In this document: positions 11,451-24,592 of the stretch, piece after piece
How the letters are laid out: every line of letters starts with the position of its first letter
How positions within the stretch are numbered: the first letter of the stretch is position 1
Assembly: GCA_017893485.1 (NCBI GenBank)
Contig: CM030363.1
Coordinates: 84,125,230 to 84,189,229, forward strand
Reading direction: 5' to 3'
DNA from: Hemerocallis citrina
Taxonomy: Eukaryota > Streptophyta > Magnoliopsida > Asparagales > Asphodelaceae
Length of the DNA stretch: 64,000 nt
The notes under the pieces: model-generated
What the model was told of the DNA's origin: nothing
Database searches by the model: none
The model's input: the letters and a program-made list of their open reading frames with translations, nothing else
Translations under genes and position numbers: made by a program

Positions 11451-14400
11451 TGTAACCCCCGTTTTCGTAAATACTTACTTTCCAAATATTTTCAGTATTC
11501 TAATCATTTTTAAATTTATTGTGTTAAATTTGTTTTGAGATTTTATATTTAAATATTTCCAATCAAAAATTTTATTATTTCGAGTAATGGTGTATTTCAA
11601 ACTTGTTTTATATTCTTAATTTATCGATTAATTGTATTTGAGCCCAAATCGTGTATATTATTATTATTGGAGTATTTTAATAAAGTTGTTAAATACGAAT
11701 ATTATTTTATTGTATAGTTTTATTATTATTATGATTATAATTATTAATTTTTATTTCTTGATTTATTTAATTAAAAATTCAGCTATCGAAATATTTTATT
11801 TTTATACCCAGTCTGATTTTCTTGGCGAGTTCCATTTTATTTTAAGCCCAATTCTTATTATTTCAATAGTGTTAATTATTTATTAATTGGGTTGAAATTT
11901 TTGTTCATGAACTATTTTTCTCTTTTATTGGGTTATCTATCTTGTGGATTTCATTTATTTCAATTGTGGGTATTTTTATTTGAACCGTGTTGATCTTGAT
12001 CTATCTCCTAATTAAACCTTAAAACCCAATTCCATTTGTTCTTGACCCAAATCTGCTTTTATTGGACCCTAATTCACCAACCCAGTACCCTAATTGTACA
12101 CTATAAATACAACTCTAATCCAAACCCTAATTTTTGTGCAATTTCGAAACCCTAGCCGCATACCCTCTTTCCTCTTTCTCTCTCCTCTTCCGTTTTTCTC
12201 TCCCTGTTCAATTCCCGCCCAAAATCTTGTGTACCCATCTTCTCCGATAACCCCCCGTCCTCCGGCGAACCACTCCATCGCTGCCCTGGCACCTCGGCCC
12301 CATCGAAACCCCCAAACCTCCTCCTCGATGCCCAACCACCATAGAACCCCACCTTCGGCTCCCTTCTTCTATCTCCTCGCCATTAGTCAACAACAGAACC
12401 CATCCCCCACTCTGGTGACCTCCCCTTCATCCACCCACCTCCGGCGACCCTATCCTAGTGCCGCTGCCACACCGCTAACCCCCCTACTCCTCCGCTCCTG
12501 CTCTTGTCGACAGCACCCAAATTCGAAATCCCCCTACTGCTCCTCCCTGTTTCGATCGCCGCCACCTGCGCCGCCCTATTGCGTCGCCGCTCGTCGGAGC
12601 CCTCGCCTCTGGTCGCCGGTGCCACCCCCTTGCACTAGCCATTGCAGAAATTGCTGCCTCTTTGCCATTGCTGCTGCCTCTTTGTTTTTGTGTTGTTGCT
12701 GATTTGCCTCTTTGTGTGCACGTATATTGCACGTATTATTGGTGGGCTGATCTAGTTCGTGAGTTCGTTGCTTCGAGATTCTTATCCCGTTATACTTGGT
12801 ATTTGTTTTCACCATCTAACAGGCAAGTCACCATCCTCTTGAATTTCTAATTGTATCAAATTCAAGTGTTATTGAAATTCTTACAAGTAGATCTCTTTGT
12901 TACCGTATTATCCATTGTTTATCTCTTTCGTTGGATCTATTGAGGGTTTACACGAGCTAACCCCAATATTCTTGACATCGTGCCACTTTGACTCTAAATT
13001 TTGGATCTTTCATGAATGCATATAGAATTGATAATAGGGCTATTCATACAAGTCACAATACAAATAAATTATTGTAAATACATTCGTTAGGTTGTATGTC
13101 GTTAGATCGTTTGGTAATTGATTGTTGTTAGACTTGTATATGTGTGTATTCTAAATTTTTATTTACCATTTTTGGACACCTATCATGATAGTTACCCAAT
13201 TTATTGACTATAGAATCGATACCCATCATGTTTAACTAATTTATTTTACAAGAAAAATACCCTAAGAACTCTATATGCTTGCTGACCTGAACTTGATCGC
13301 AGTTTTCGAACAAGTAAATGACTTTCAAATAAAATACTTTCTGAATATGAAATGTAGCCCTGAGTGTCTAGTTGTCAATAACATCTAGAATTTTTGAATT
13401 TCGAGTTTTGTAGTAAAAGTTATGCCCGTTTTACTACAGCTGTTTTTTTACTTTCAGATTTTAGATTCTCGAACCTTTCATATTTAAACAGTAAAAAGGC
13501 TGATCAAATGATAGAATTTTAGTATGAAAATTTCCAGGTTGATGTTTAACATGTTTAGGAGTCTAAATTATATTTTTACTGATTTTAATGTTGAGTTTTT
13601 GTTGATTCAAAAATTAAATCAACAAGATGTCAAAATTCTGCCTGAAAGTAAAACCTGAAAAGAAACATGTGTTTGACCTAGCTACTGTTGTCGGAATGTG
13701 AACTTTAAGTATGCGTTGGAACCATTTGGAAGTCTAGTTTCCATATTTTCTAACGGATTCAACTTTCGGTTTCTGAGTCAGCAGGAAACTGTATTTTCGT
13801 ACAGGTTGCGCTTGTTGTCCAGAATTTTGGATACTACTTTTTAATAGATTAATTATTCCTATGTTGTACTATTGCACGATTTAATGAATGTATGTTGCAT
13901 TGCATGTTCCCAATGAGTTATTATCACCATTCGAACTGTCCTATCCATGTTATCACCCAATTATTTCCCGATTGATATTATTGTTCATCTCATGTCTTAG
14001 TTACATATTGTATTGTTGTATTGATAAATAATTAACAAGCTGGGATTTAAGGAATTGATTGGAGTAGTTGATGACATAGTGACTGTACACTGAAGTATGG
14101 GCCTTGTTTCCCAAAATATTGTGTTTTGGCAAAAGTTATTGTTATCGGTTTATTGTTGGACTACTGACACAATATCCCCAATTGACCGTGTATTATTTTT
14201 ATTGAGCCAACCAGTGTGCAGTAATGCTGCAAATACCGTTATTGTGCCGTGTACATGATCTATAAAATCTTCCGCTTAAGTCTAAAACAAAATTGATTGT
14301 ATGCATCGAACCTGTGGTACGGCACACATGGGACACAGTAGTACATGCATTAGTTAAGAGTTAAAATGATTAATAGACATAAGGATTGACACATCACCAA

Positions 14401-15043
14401 CGTTGCATATTGTTCATCATCGTTCTTATTAAAATCGAACATTTGCTAAGTGTTATTAATATTGATCCTTGATTATTGTTACCGATTATTAAACCATTGT
14501 TTATAGCCAATTGCATCGATTATCATGATTTTTGGTCCCATGTTATTAATTCTTATTGGTCCATTGATTCATTGTTATACCGTTATTTTATTGTTCCCTG
14601 CTTTCTCTACTTGCTGTCCATGACTTGCTCTAAGGATAAATTTTCTCCTTTTTTTAGATGATGTGTTTACAGGTATTGATGGAGAATTACCTGATGGATT
14701 GGGAGAACAACATTGGTGAAGAAATTGATTGCATCACTGCTTAATAATTATTGCTTTGTTATGGAGACTTAATTATTGAATTATTGTTATTTCATTGTAT
14801 TGGGCTTATTTTCCGAATATTGTTATATGTTTCCAGACGTTGGATTATTATTGAATTTGGATATTTTTCTTGCTTAATTCTAAGTATTATTGTTCATGAG
14901 ATTATCACTATTGCCTGCTTATTTCTTCTGTATTGATTATATTGTTGAGTTGATCGATTAAACAGCTTTCGGGTGATGTTAGTCACTCGCTGGGCCAATG
15001 TCATGTGCTCGTATTCCGTATTTTTTGGAAGCAGGGCGTGACA
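11451..15043 (+). repeat. 5' LTR of TR-GAG1
   Basis: Starts TGTAACCCCCG and ends GGGCGTGACA. A TATA box (CTATAAATAC, about 12102-12111) is followed by a pyrimidine-rich leader that begins with AACCCTAATTTTTGTGC. A 202-codon frame at 12094-12702 is Pro/Ser-rich low-complexity leader sequence, is broken in the 3' LTR and is not a gene. Confidence 0.9.
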
Positions 15044-15053
15044 AGATTTTTAG

Positions 15054-15065
15054 TGGTATCAGAAC
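15054..15065 (+). promoter_or_regulatory. Primer binding site, tRNA-iMet type
   Basis: TGGTATCAGAAC lies 10 bp after the 5' LTR end and matches the usual iMet PBS TGGTATCAGAGC except at the next-to-last base (A for G). Confidence 0.85.
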
Positions 15066-15250
15066 TTAGGTTTGGATAATATATCAGTCAAACGTGACTA
15101 ACGCAAGGAAGTTTAGCTTTGATTGATATATTAATTAGATTTGGGATCTTATCGGTTTGGCTCAACAATATGTGTAATACAGTGATCGCATGAACAATGG
15201 ATATCCAACTTATTACTGGACGCTAACCGTTTAATCTTCTATTACAGAAT

Positions 15251-16389
15251 ATGGCTAGAAAGGGGCTTCTTCTTCCCATGCTGATGATGATCAGTCTGAT
15301 GCGCCCACTGTTGCACAGTTGATGCAAATGCAACGCGAGCACAACGATCTGATAATGCAGATGCAACAGGAACACAATGAACAGCTGAGAATGGCTTATG
15401 AAGCTGCTAACAGGGTACCTGTTGTGCCTACTCCTGCATTTCTACCACCGAGACCTGGTAATTTGACAGATTTCATGAAGCTCCATCCAGATAAGTTCTC
15501 GGGTACTGAAGGTCCACTTGTAGCCGAGCAATAGCTTATCAGGACTGAACAGTTGTTGACCGCAGCACGTATAGCAGATGTGGATCGTGTAGATGCTGTG
15601 AGCATCCAGCTTGTTGACCTTGCCCACATCTGGTGGCAGACTGAGGCTGAACGATTGGGCCGACACATTCCATGGGCTGCTTTTTCTGAGAGCTTCCTCA
15701 CGAAGTTCTTCCCTAATGTCACCAAGAATGAAATGGAACGACAGTTTGTTTCTCTAACTTAGGTTCATCAGATGGTGTTCATTTATGCTTTTTGTTGTTA
15801 TTTCATAAAGTATCAATGTTAAACTAAACACTGTCTTGAATCAGGGGAGTCAGACCGTGGACGAGTATGCTGCAGATTTGCCCGACTAAGTCGTTTTGCT
15901 ACTTCCATAGTGGCAAATGACGAAGATAGAGGCCGTCGTTTTCTATTGGGCTTGGACATTGAGATACAGGAACATATCACTATCTTGCGACTTCGCTCTT
16001 ATGCTGACATCCTGGATGCTGCAAGAATTCAGGAACAGACCAGTTCAAGGAAGCATGCTATCCAACGTTCTGTTGCTGCTAGATCTTCTGTTGGGCCTAT
16101 TAGGAGGCCAGCTCCTCCCCTTCCTGCTAGGGCATTGCCTTACCTACCTGCTGTTCAGAGATCGGATCTAGTCTGTTCGTACTGTCGGAGGCCTGGGCAC
16201 TTGCGCAAGGATTGCTACGTAGCCAATCGCCAGTGTCTCAAGTGGGGAAGCAACGATCACATGATTCGAGACTGCCCAAGGAACCGGTATAATGCGCCGA
16301 CAGGAGGACCAGCCCCTAATGGAGGACAAACTGAAGCTCGTGGTCAGGCTTACAACTTGATCGCTAATGGAGTGACTGCAGGTATTTAG
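15251..16389 (+). pseudogene. gag of TR-GAG1, broken, with a candidate 83-bp intron
   Basis: ATG at 15251; a 1-bp loss follows within a few codons. The retrotrans-gag core (KLHPDKFSGTEGPLVAEQ) continues to ERQFVSLT with a TAG (15535 region) probably from Trp. After SLT a TAG occupies a normally conserved Gln codon (15760-15762) and is followed directly by a GT...AG segment (15763-15845); the frame resumes as GSQTVDEYAAD, where a 1-bp loss occurs. The C-terminal part has one intact zinc knuckle, CSYCRRPGHLRKDC, and a second, CLKWGSNDHMIRDC, that lost a Cys to Trp. Gag would form the particle and bind RNA; this copy cannot make a full-length product. Confidence 0.85.
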
Positions 16390-16783
16390 CAATGTGTATT
16401 TATTTTTTTGTTCTTGCATTGCTTTTTCTTCCTTGTATCATTTATCCATTCCGCATCTTACATTTACCTTCATTTATTGATTCAATATTGAGTATCATAC
16501 TAGTTATTTCTTCTCTGTCATACTCTCTTCAAATTCCAGTTGTACCGCCCTACTCATTTTTCTCCCTTACTCATTCATTTGCATTGTCACCATTCATTGA
16601 ATCTTTATTTGACCACTCCTAGATCACACCATTTGTATCAATGCTCCATCTTATTCTGGTGTTGCCACCACCTTGTTTCATTCCCTTATTCTCTGTTTTG
16701 ATATTCTCAGTTTGCTTTGTTTTGTCCTATATACCGCCTAAGAAAATTTTGAGGACGAAATTTTGTTGTAAGGTGGGTAGGAT
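16390..16783 (+). other. 3' untranslated segment of TR-GAG1 with pol-tail footprint and PPT
   Basis: Mostly T-rich and non-coding. Just before the 3' LTR, GAAAATTTTGAGGACGAAAT (16742-16761) resembles the sequence that ends pol in complete Tekay/Del elements (a FEDE-like peptide). The purine tract AAGGTGGGTAGGA (16770-16782) abuts TGTAACCC and serves as polypurine tract. This supports an origin by internal deletion of pol. Confidence 0.65.
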
Positions 16784-19700
16784 TGTAACCCCCGTTCCCG
16801 TAAATACTTACTTTACAAATATTTTCAGTATTCTAATCATTTATAAATTTATTTTGTGTTAAATTCGTTTTGAGATTTTCGGTTTAAATATTTTCCAATC
16901 GAAAATTTTATTATTTCGAGTAATGGTGTATTTACACTTGTTTTATAATCTTAATTTATCGGTTAATTGTATTTGAGCCCAAATCGTGTATATTATTATT
17001 ATTGGAGTATTTTAATAAAGTTGTTAAATCCGAATATTATTTTATTGTATGGTTTTATTATTATTATGATTATAATTACTAACTGTTGTTTCTTGATTTC
17101 TTTAATTAAAAATTCAGCTATCGAAATATTTTATTTTTAAACTCGATCTGATTTTCTTGGCAAGTTCCATTTTATTTTAAGCCCAATTCTTATTATTTCA
17201 ATTGTGTTAATTATTTATTTAATTGGGTTGAACTTTTCGTTCATGAACTATTTTTCTCTTTTATTGGGTTATCTATCTTGTGGATTTCATTTATTTGAAT
17301 TGTGGGTATTTTTATTTGAACCGTGTTGATCTTGATCTATCTCCTAATTAAACCTTAAAACCCAATTCCATTTATTCTTGACCAAAATCTGTTTTTATTG
17401 GACCCTAATTCACCAACCCAGTACCCTAATTGTACCCTATAAATACAACTCTAATCCAAACCCTAATTTTTGTGCAATTTCGAAACCCTAACCACTTACC
17501 CTCTTTCCTCTTTCTTTCTCCTCCCCCGTTTCTCTCTCCCCGTTCAATTCCCGCCCAAAATACTGTGTACCCATCTTCTCCGACAACCCCCCGTCCTCCG
17601 GTGAACCACCCCATCGCCGCCCTGGCACCTCAGCCCGATCAAAACCCCCAAACCACCTCCGGCTCCCTTCTTCTCTCTCCTCGACATTAGTCGACAACAG
17701 AACCCATCCCCCTCTCCGGTGACCTTCCCTTCGTCCACCCACCTCCAGCGACCCTCTCCTAGCGCCGCCGCCACACCACTAACCCCCCTGCCCCTCCTCT
17801 CTCGCTCTCATCGACAGCACCCAAATCCGAAATCCCCCTGCTGCTCCTCCCTGTTTCGATCGCCGACACTTGCGACGCCCTGCTGCGTCGCCGCTCGTTG
17901 GAGCCCTCACCTCTGGTCGCCGGTGTCGCCCCCTTGCACTAGCCATTGCTGAAATTGTTGTCTCTTTGCAATTGCTACTGCCTCTTTGTTTTTGTGCTGT
18001 AGCTGATTTGCCTCTTTGAGTGCACGTATATTGCACGTATTATTGGTGGGCTGATCTAGTTCGTGAGTTCGTTGCTTCAGAATTCTTATTCCGTTATTCT
18101 TGGTATTTGTTTTCACCATCTAACAGGCAAGTCATCGTCCTCTTGAATTGCTAATTGTATCAAATTCAAGTGTTATTGAAATTCTTGCAAGTAGATCTCT
18201 TTGTTACCGTATTATCCATTGTTTATCTCTTTCGTTGGGTCTATTGAGGGTTTACACGAGCTAAACCCAATATTCTTGCCATCGTGCCACTTTGACTCTA
18301 AAGTTTGGATCTTTCATGAATGCATATAGAATTGATAATATGGCTATTCATACAAGTCACAATGCAAATAAATTATTGTAGAGACATTCGTTAGGTTGTA
18401 TGTCGTTAGATCGTTTGGTGATTAATTGATGTTAGACTTGTATATGTGTGTATTCTAAATTTTTATTTATCATGTTTGGACACCTATCATGCTAGTTATA
18501 TAATTTATTGACTATAGAATCGATACCCATCATGTTCAACTAATTTATTTTACAAGAAAAATACCCTAAGAACTCTACATGCTTCCTGACCTGAACTTGA
18601 TCGCTGTTTTCGAACCAGTAAATGACCTTAAAATAAAATACTTTCTGAATATGAAATGTAGCCCCGAGTGTCTAGTTGCCAATAACATCCAGAATTTTCA
18701 AATTTCGAGTTTTATAGCAAAAGTTATGCGCGTTTTACTACAGCTGTGTATTTACTTTCAGATTTTCAGATTCTCGAACCTTTCATGTTTAAACAGTAAA
18801 AAGGCTGATCAAATGATAGAATTTTGCAATGAAAATTTCCAGGTTGATGTTTAACATGTTTAGGAGTCTATATTATATTTTTACTGATTTTAATGTTGAG
18901 TTTTTGTTGATTCAAAAATTAAATCAACAAGATGTCGAAATTCTGCCTGAACGTAAAACCTGAAAAGAAACATGTGTTTGACATAGCTACTGTTGTCGGA
19001 ATTTGAACTTTAAGTATGCGTTGGAACCGTATGGAAGTCTAGTTTCCATATTTTCTGACAGATTCAACTTTTAATTTCTGAGTCAGCGGAAAACTGTATT
19101 TTCGTACAGGTTGCGCTTGCTGTCCAGAATTTTGGATACTACTTTTTAATAGATTAATTATTCCTATATTGTACTATTGTACGATTTAATGAATGTATGT
19201 TGCATTGCATGTTTCCAATGAGTTATTATCACCATTCTAATCGTCCTATCCATGTTATCACCCTATTGTTTCCCGATTGATATTATTGTTCATCTCATGT
19301 CTTAGTTGCATATTGTATTGTTGCATTGATAAATAATTAACAAGCCGGGGTTTAAGAGATTGAATGGAGTAGTTGATGACATAGTAACTGTACACTGAAG
19401 TGTGGGCCTTATTTCCCAAAATATTGTGTGTTGGCAAAAGTTATTGTTATCGGTATATTATTGGACTACTGACACAGTATCCTCGATTGACCGTGTATTA
19501 TTTTTATTGAACCAACCAGTGTGCAGCAATACTGCAAATATCGTATTGTGCTGTGTACATGATCTATAGAATCTTCCACTTAAATCTAAAATGAAATTGA
19601 TTGTATAAATCGAACATGTGGTACGGCACACATAGGGACACAGTAGTACGTGCATTAGTTAAGAGTTAAAATGATTAATAGACATAAAGATTGCCACATC

Positions 19701-20338
19701 ACCAACGTTGCATATTGTTCATCATCGTTCTTATTAAAATCGAACATTGGCTAAGTGTTATTAATATTGATCCTTGATTATTGTAACCGATTATTGAACC
19801 ATTGTTTATAGCCAATTGCATCGATTATCATGATTTTTGGTGCCATGTTATTGGTCCATTGATTCATTGTTATACCGTTATTCCATTGTTCCCTGCTTTC
19901 TCTACTTGTTGTCCATGACTTGCTCTAAGGACAAAATTTCTCCTCTTTTTAGATGAAGTGTTTACAGGTGTTGATGGAGAATTATCTGACGGATTGGGAG
20001 AATAACATTGGTGAAGAAATTGATTGCATCGCTGCTTAATAATTATTGCTTTGTTATGGAGACTTAATCATTGAATTATTGTTATTTCATTGTATTGGGC
20101 TTATGTCCCGAATATTGTTATATGTTTCCAGACATTGGATTATTATTGTATTTGGATATTTTTATTGCTTAATTCCAAGTATTATTGTTCATGAGATTAT
20201 TACTATTGCCTGTGCATTTATTCTGTATTGATTATATTGTTGAGTTGATCGATTAAACAGTTTATGGGTGACGTTAGTCATTCGCTGGCCCAATGTCATG
20301 TACTCGTATTCCGTATTTTTGGGACGCGGGGCGTGACA
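16784..20338 (+). repeat. 3' LTR of TR-GAG1
   Basis: Colinear with 11451-15043, from TGTAACCCCCG to GGGCGTGACA, with scattered substitutions and a few indels (for example a loss of about 35 bp near 17655, in the pyrimidine-rich leader). Confidence 0.9.
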
Positions 20339-20960
20339 GGTTATTTCTCAAATTTAAACTAGAAGAACATACAACTAGATTCATGGGTTCTTTCTCAAAT
20401 TTAAACTAGAACAACATATAACTAGATTCATGGGTTCTTTCTCAAATTTAACTAGAACAACATGCAAACTAGATTCATGAGTTCTTTCTCAAATTTTAAC
20501 TAGAACAACATGCAAACTAGAATTCATGGGTGCTTTCTCAAATTTAAACTAGAACAACATACAACATGAAATTCATGGGTTCTTTCTCGAATTTAAACTA
20601 GAACAACATACAACTAGATTCATGGAATCTTTCTCAAATTTAACTAGAACAACATGCAAACTAGATTCATGAGTTCTTTCTCAAATTTTAACTAGAACAA
20701 CATGCAAACTCGAATTCATGGGTGCTTTCTCAAATTTAAACTAGAACAACATACAACATGAAATTCATGGGTTCTTTCTCGAATTTAAACTAGAACAACA
20801 TACAACTATATTCATGGGTTCTTTCTTAAATTTTAACAAGAACAACATGCAATATAAAATTCATGGGTTCTTTCTAAAATTTTAACTAGAACAACATACA
20901 ATATGGGTTCCTTATTAATTTTAACTAGAACACATACAACTAAATTTTGTGGGTTCTTAA
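20339..20960. repeat. 58-60-bp minisatellite in LTR C, right part (about 10 units)
   Basis: Continues the array cut at 11450. Units alternate between forms ending CATACAACTAGATTCATGGG and CATGCAAACTAGATTCATGA, a hint of a two-unit higher-order pattern (about 117 bp) between 20440 and 20790. Confidence 0.85.
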
Positions 20961-22666
20961 TTAAAATTTAACTGGAATAATCATGGAAGTCTTCTAGCAA
21001 CCTAGAAGCAAATAGAGCATGTTACTACAAACTTGATCTTTTATGAACTAGATATCCCAAAAATTTGATTTTTAACAAGTATGAAAGTAAACCCATAACA
21101 ACTACTAAAGACTTTATCTTTTATGAACCAGAATTACCAAAATTTTATTTTTAACATGTATGAAAGTAAACCTCTAACAACCACTAAAGACTTCATCTTT
21201 TATGAGCTAGAAATTCTACATATTACGAAAGGCTACTCTTTTAGGAATTAGAAGTTCTACTTATTACAAAAACTACTCTTTTATGAATTACAAGTTTTTA
21301 CATATTACAAAAACTACTCTTTTTATGAATTACAACTACATAGAAAAAAAGTCTACTTTTTTATGAATTACAAGTCCTACATACAACAAAAGTCTACTTT
21401 TTATGAACTAGAAGTAACACATACAACTAAAAACTACTCTTTTAGTGTTCTAATTACGTTTTCCACTTTAATCATGTATGTAGATATTCTTAATTCATCT
21501 ATTCTTATATGCACAGGGATTTAGTCCAAGTTGTTATATTTTATTTACAATAAACCATGTGTTTATATTTTATTAATAATAATAACAATAATGATAAAAA
21601 TAACCACACTTTGTTTGAATCCCACCATTCAATTTCTTTGTGTGTACATTTGATCCACCCTTATTCATATGCACATGATTTAGTCAAAGTTGTGTCTTTA
21701 TAAAAATAAGAATAACAATAACATTAATAACAACCAATAACAACAACAATTTATTAAAGGTTCAATCTTTATGTAATTTTGTTTGAGTTCTACCATTCAA
21801 ACTCTTCATGTGATCATTTGATCCACACTACCATTCATATGCACATGATTTTTTAGTTCAAGTTGTTAACAACATACAACAATAAAAAGAAACAACAAAA
21901 ATCAATACAAACAAAGAGTAGAGAAACCCCCACCTTGATTACTAAGTAGGAAGAACTAGCCTAGCTTCATTCTCCTTCCTCCTAGCTCCTACTTGAACCT
22001 ACAAATGAGAACTCTCAAGTTAAAACTTCTCTCTCTTTCTTTTGCTCTTCTATTTTTTTCTCTTGGAAAATGAGGCAAAGAGTGGAGGGGAGGGGTATTT
22101 ATAGGAGGATGGGAGAGTGAATGTATGAGAGGGTTAGTGTATGAGTTGGGGTTTGGCCTTGGGAAACTTGGCCAGCCACTATGGGTGAGGGGGGTGACGG
22201 GTGAGTGTGTGTGAGTGACTTAGCCAAGAAGAAACAAGACCTATTAATACTTATTTGTATTTCCAATTGTTATAAAATCTATGTTTATCCCTCCAAATAA
22301 ATCCTAGCCATTCATGTTTGATCAATCATGGCAAAAATAAGGATATTTAAAAAAAAAAACACATACTACATGATTTGTACAAATGTACGAAATCGATACA
22401 ATACGTTATACCGATAATTTTTATTTGCCAAACCGAACAGTCTGTATAAAAAAAATTTAATTCTGACAATAAAATAAAATAATAATAATAATAAATTTTA
22501 TTATCGGCTTGGAAGATTTCAACACCAAATTGATATAATATATAGACCGGTATATATACAGATAATGATTATTAATTAAACTAAGTAATATCCACCAAAA
22601 ATATTTCAATTATGAAAAAAAAATAAAAATAATATAATATTATTAATAACTGCTCGGGATATTACA
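20961..22666 (-). repeat. U3-side portion of LTR C
   Basis: AT-rich, with degenerate TTTTATGAACTAGAA repeats (21030-21430), a CT-rich segment (22020-22070) and the minus-strand TATA box near 22094. No coding signal is seen. Confidence 0.7.
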
Positions 22667-22739
22667 ATATTCCCTCCTTAGAATAGTTCTGTTCTCAGAA
22701 CTGTACTAAGTAAGAAGAACAGGAAACAAAAAGCAACAC
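22667..22739 (-). promoter_or_regulatory. Polypurine tract and end of pol, chromovirus C
   Basis: On the minus strand CTGAGAACAGAACTATTCTA followed by AGGAGGGAATAT precedes TGTAATATCCC. The same arrangement of pol tail and AAGGAGGGA tract occurs in TR-GAG2 (28104-28135). Confidence 0.7.
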
Positions 22740-24592
22740 TCAAAATAACTCGGGAAAAGAAGGCTTCATCTTGCTTTCTGGCTCCCAAGTGGCTTCCTCC
22801 ACGAACCGATTCTTCCAAAGAACCTTGACCATTGAAATAGTCATGTTCCTTACCACTTTATCCTGACGATCAATAATTCTGATTGGTTGTTCCTTATATG
22901 AAAGATCCACTCGTAGGTCTTCAGGAACGCTTGGCAGTTGATGATTCAGATCCGGTACATACTTTCTCAGCATTGAAAGGTGAAATACATCGTGTACTTG
23001 GGACAATTCAGCTGGCAGCTCTCTGTATGCCATCTTTCCGATTCTCTTCAAAATCTGGTATGGTTCAATATATCATGGTGCTAACTTGCCACCCTTCCCG
23101 AACCTAATCACTCCCTTAGTGGGTGAGACTTTCAGAAATACCGAATCACCTTCTTCAAATTCCAAATCTCTTCGGCGGTTGTTGACGTAGCTCTTCTGCC
23201 TTGTTTGTGCTACTTGCATCCTCTTTCTGATTAGCTGGATCTTCTCGGACGTTTGCTGCACTATTTCAGGCTCATACATCTGCCTTTCTCCTACTTCGAA
23301 CGAGCACATGGTCGTCCGACATTTCCTCCCATACAATGCTTCATATGAAGCCATCTCAATACTTGCTTGATAGCTGTTATTATACGCAAAATCTACCAAT
23401 GCTAAGTGTTGTTCCCAGCTCCCTCCGAAGTCCATTAAACATACCCTCAGCATATCTTCGAGAATTCTGTTAACTCTCTTCGTCTGTCCATCAGTCTATG
23501 GGTGGAAAGCAGTGCTGAACTCTGATCTTGTTCCCAATGCTTCTTGCAGACTCTGCCAACATTGAGATGTAAACCTTGCATCTCAATCAGAAATGATCGA
23601 CACTAGCACTCCATGCAGCTTTACAATGGCCTCGATGAAGACCTCTGCTAACTTCTCTACCGACTAGGTCGTCTTCACCGGAAGAAAATGTGCAGACTTT
23701 GTCAAACGATTCACTATAACCCAAATTGATTCATTCCCTTTCAAACTTCTTGGCAGCCCTGTAATGAAGTCCATACTGATATTCTCCTATTTCCACTCCG
23801 GAATGGGCAATGGTTGCAATAGACCTGCCGGTTTCTGGTTTTCTGCCTTAATCTTCTGACATGTAAGGACACCACAAATCCTGCCACATTCCGCTTCATT
23901 CCAGTCCACCAAAAATGCTGTTTCACATCTTTATACATCTTTGTGCTTCCCGGGTGAACTGTGAGTAAGGTGGCACACACAACCTTTTACCAAACCAAAG
24001 CAACCCTTGCTTCACACTGAACTCTGAGACTTTTCCTTCATTGACTTGCCGCTTTAGTGCTTCAATCTTTACATCTCCTATCTGAGCCTTCTTGACTCGG
24101 TTGCAACTCCAGATGTGCCAAAACTGTGCTCAAATCTTGAACAATCACTTCAATACCAGCTTGTCTGATCTCGTCATCTAGCTCTCTTCTTGTTGCAATG
24201 AGCGTGGTTATACTCCTCTTTCTACTGAGCGCATCCGCCACGACATTGGCTTTTTCTAGATGATATAAGATTTCTGGTCTGATATCTTCCAAAACCTCTA
24301 ACCATCGCCTCTGCCTGTGATTCAAATTCTTTTGCTGGTAGATATATTTTAGACTTTTATGGTTGGTAAACATCTCTACCTTGGTCCCATAGACATAGTG
24401 CCGCTACAACTTCAGAGCAAAAATCATTGCTGCCAATTCCAAGTCGTGCGTCGGGTAATTCTTCTCATGCGGTCGAAGTTGCCTCGATCCGTATGCTATA
24501 TGACCTACTCTTCTTGCATCAGAACACATCCGAATTCCAAAAATGAAGCATCACTGTAGATCACATACCCCTTATCTGGTTGTGGCTGAACT
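22740..24592 (-). pseudogene. Chromovirus C pol remnant: RNase H, integrase, chromodomain
   Basis: In minus order: RNase H ([20 protein letters not shown] near 24550, then FTNHKSLKYIYQQKNLNHRQ and VADALSRK), integrase zinc-binding region (HPGSTKMYKDVKQHFWWTGM, about 23940), integrase C-terminal part ([20 protein letters not shown], about 23360) and a chromodomain-like end (VKVLWKNRFVEEATWEPE, about 22800). Before the latter comes LSQVHDVFHLSMLRKYVPD, typical of Tekay/Del chromoviruses. Stops and frameshifts occur near 23072, 23500, 23590 and 23870. The domain order and chromodomain place it in the Tekay-like chromoviruses. Chromodomains are thought to guide integration to heterochromatin. Confidence 0.88.

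Larger units (their letters stand above)
11451..20338 (+). mobile_element. TR-GAG1: gag-only LTR retrotransposon (pol-deleted chromovirus derivative)
   Basis: Two LTRs of 3593 and 3555 bp flank only 1740 bp of internal DNA. The element is bounded by 5-bp duplications GGTTA (11446-11450 and 20339-20343). The internal domain has a tRNA-iMet PBS, a broken gag and a purine-rich tract, but no protease, RT, RNase H or integrase. The 8.9-kb element therefore fits the TR-GAG type of non-autonomous plant retrotransposons, which must be mobilised in trans. The LTRs remain closely similar, so insertion was fairly recent. It sits in the minus-oriented LTR of chromovirus C. Confidence 0.9.
9915..22666 (-). 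repeat. 3' LTR of chromovirus C, split by TR-GAG1
   Basis: On the minus strand the LTR begins TGTAATATCCCGAGC at 22666 and ends GGGGCATTACA at 9915. Removing the nested element and one GGTTA leaves about 3.85 kb. A minus-strand TATA box (CTATAAATACC, near 22094-22104) marks the promoter. Next to it are long AACTAGAACAACAT minisatellite arrays. The 3' portion resembles LTR D at 41001 around CTAATTAAGTGGGCACGTCAG, so the two belong to related families. Confidence 0.8.
9915..24592 (-). mobile_element. Chromovirus C (Tekay/Del-type Ty3/gypsy), 3' half with split 3' LTR
   Basis: In minus-strand order: RNase H, integrase and chromodomain remnants (24592 to 22740), a purine tract, then the 3' LTR (22666 to 9915), which is interrupted by TR-GAG1. 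The 5' LTR, gag, protease and RT are missing: the right edge at about 24592 abuts Tat antisense-gene sequence. Since antisense-gene fragments on one strand flank both sides, this element inserted into that gene and later lost its 5' half by deletion. Confidence 0.8.

Noticed and set aside
12094..12702. 202-codon plus-strand frame rich in Pro/Ser, with a copy near 17430
   Set aside because: It lies in the LTR leader right after the TATA box, is low complexity, and the copy in the 3' LTR is shortened and frameshifted.
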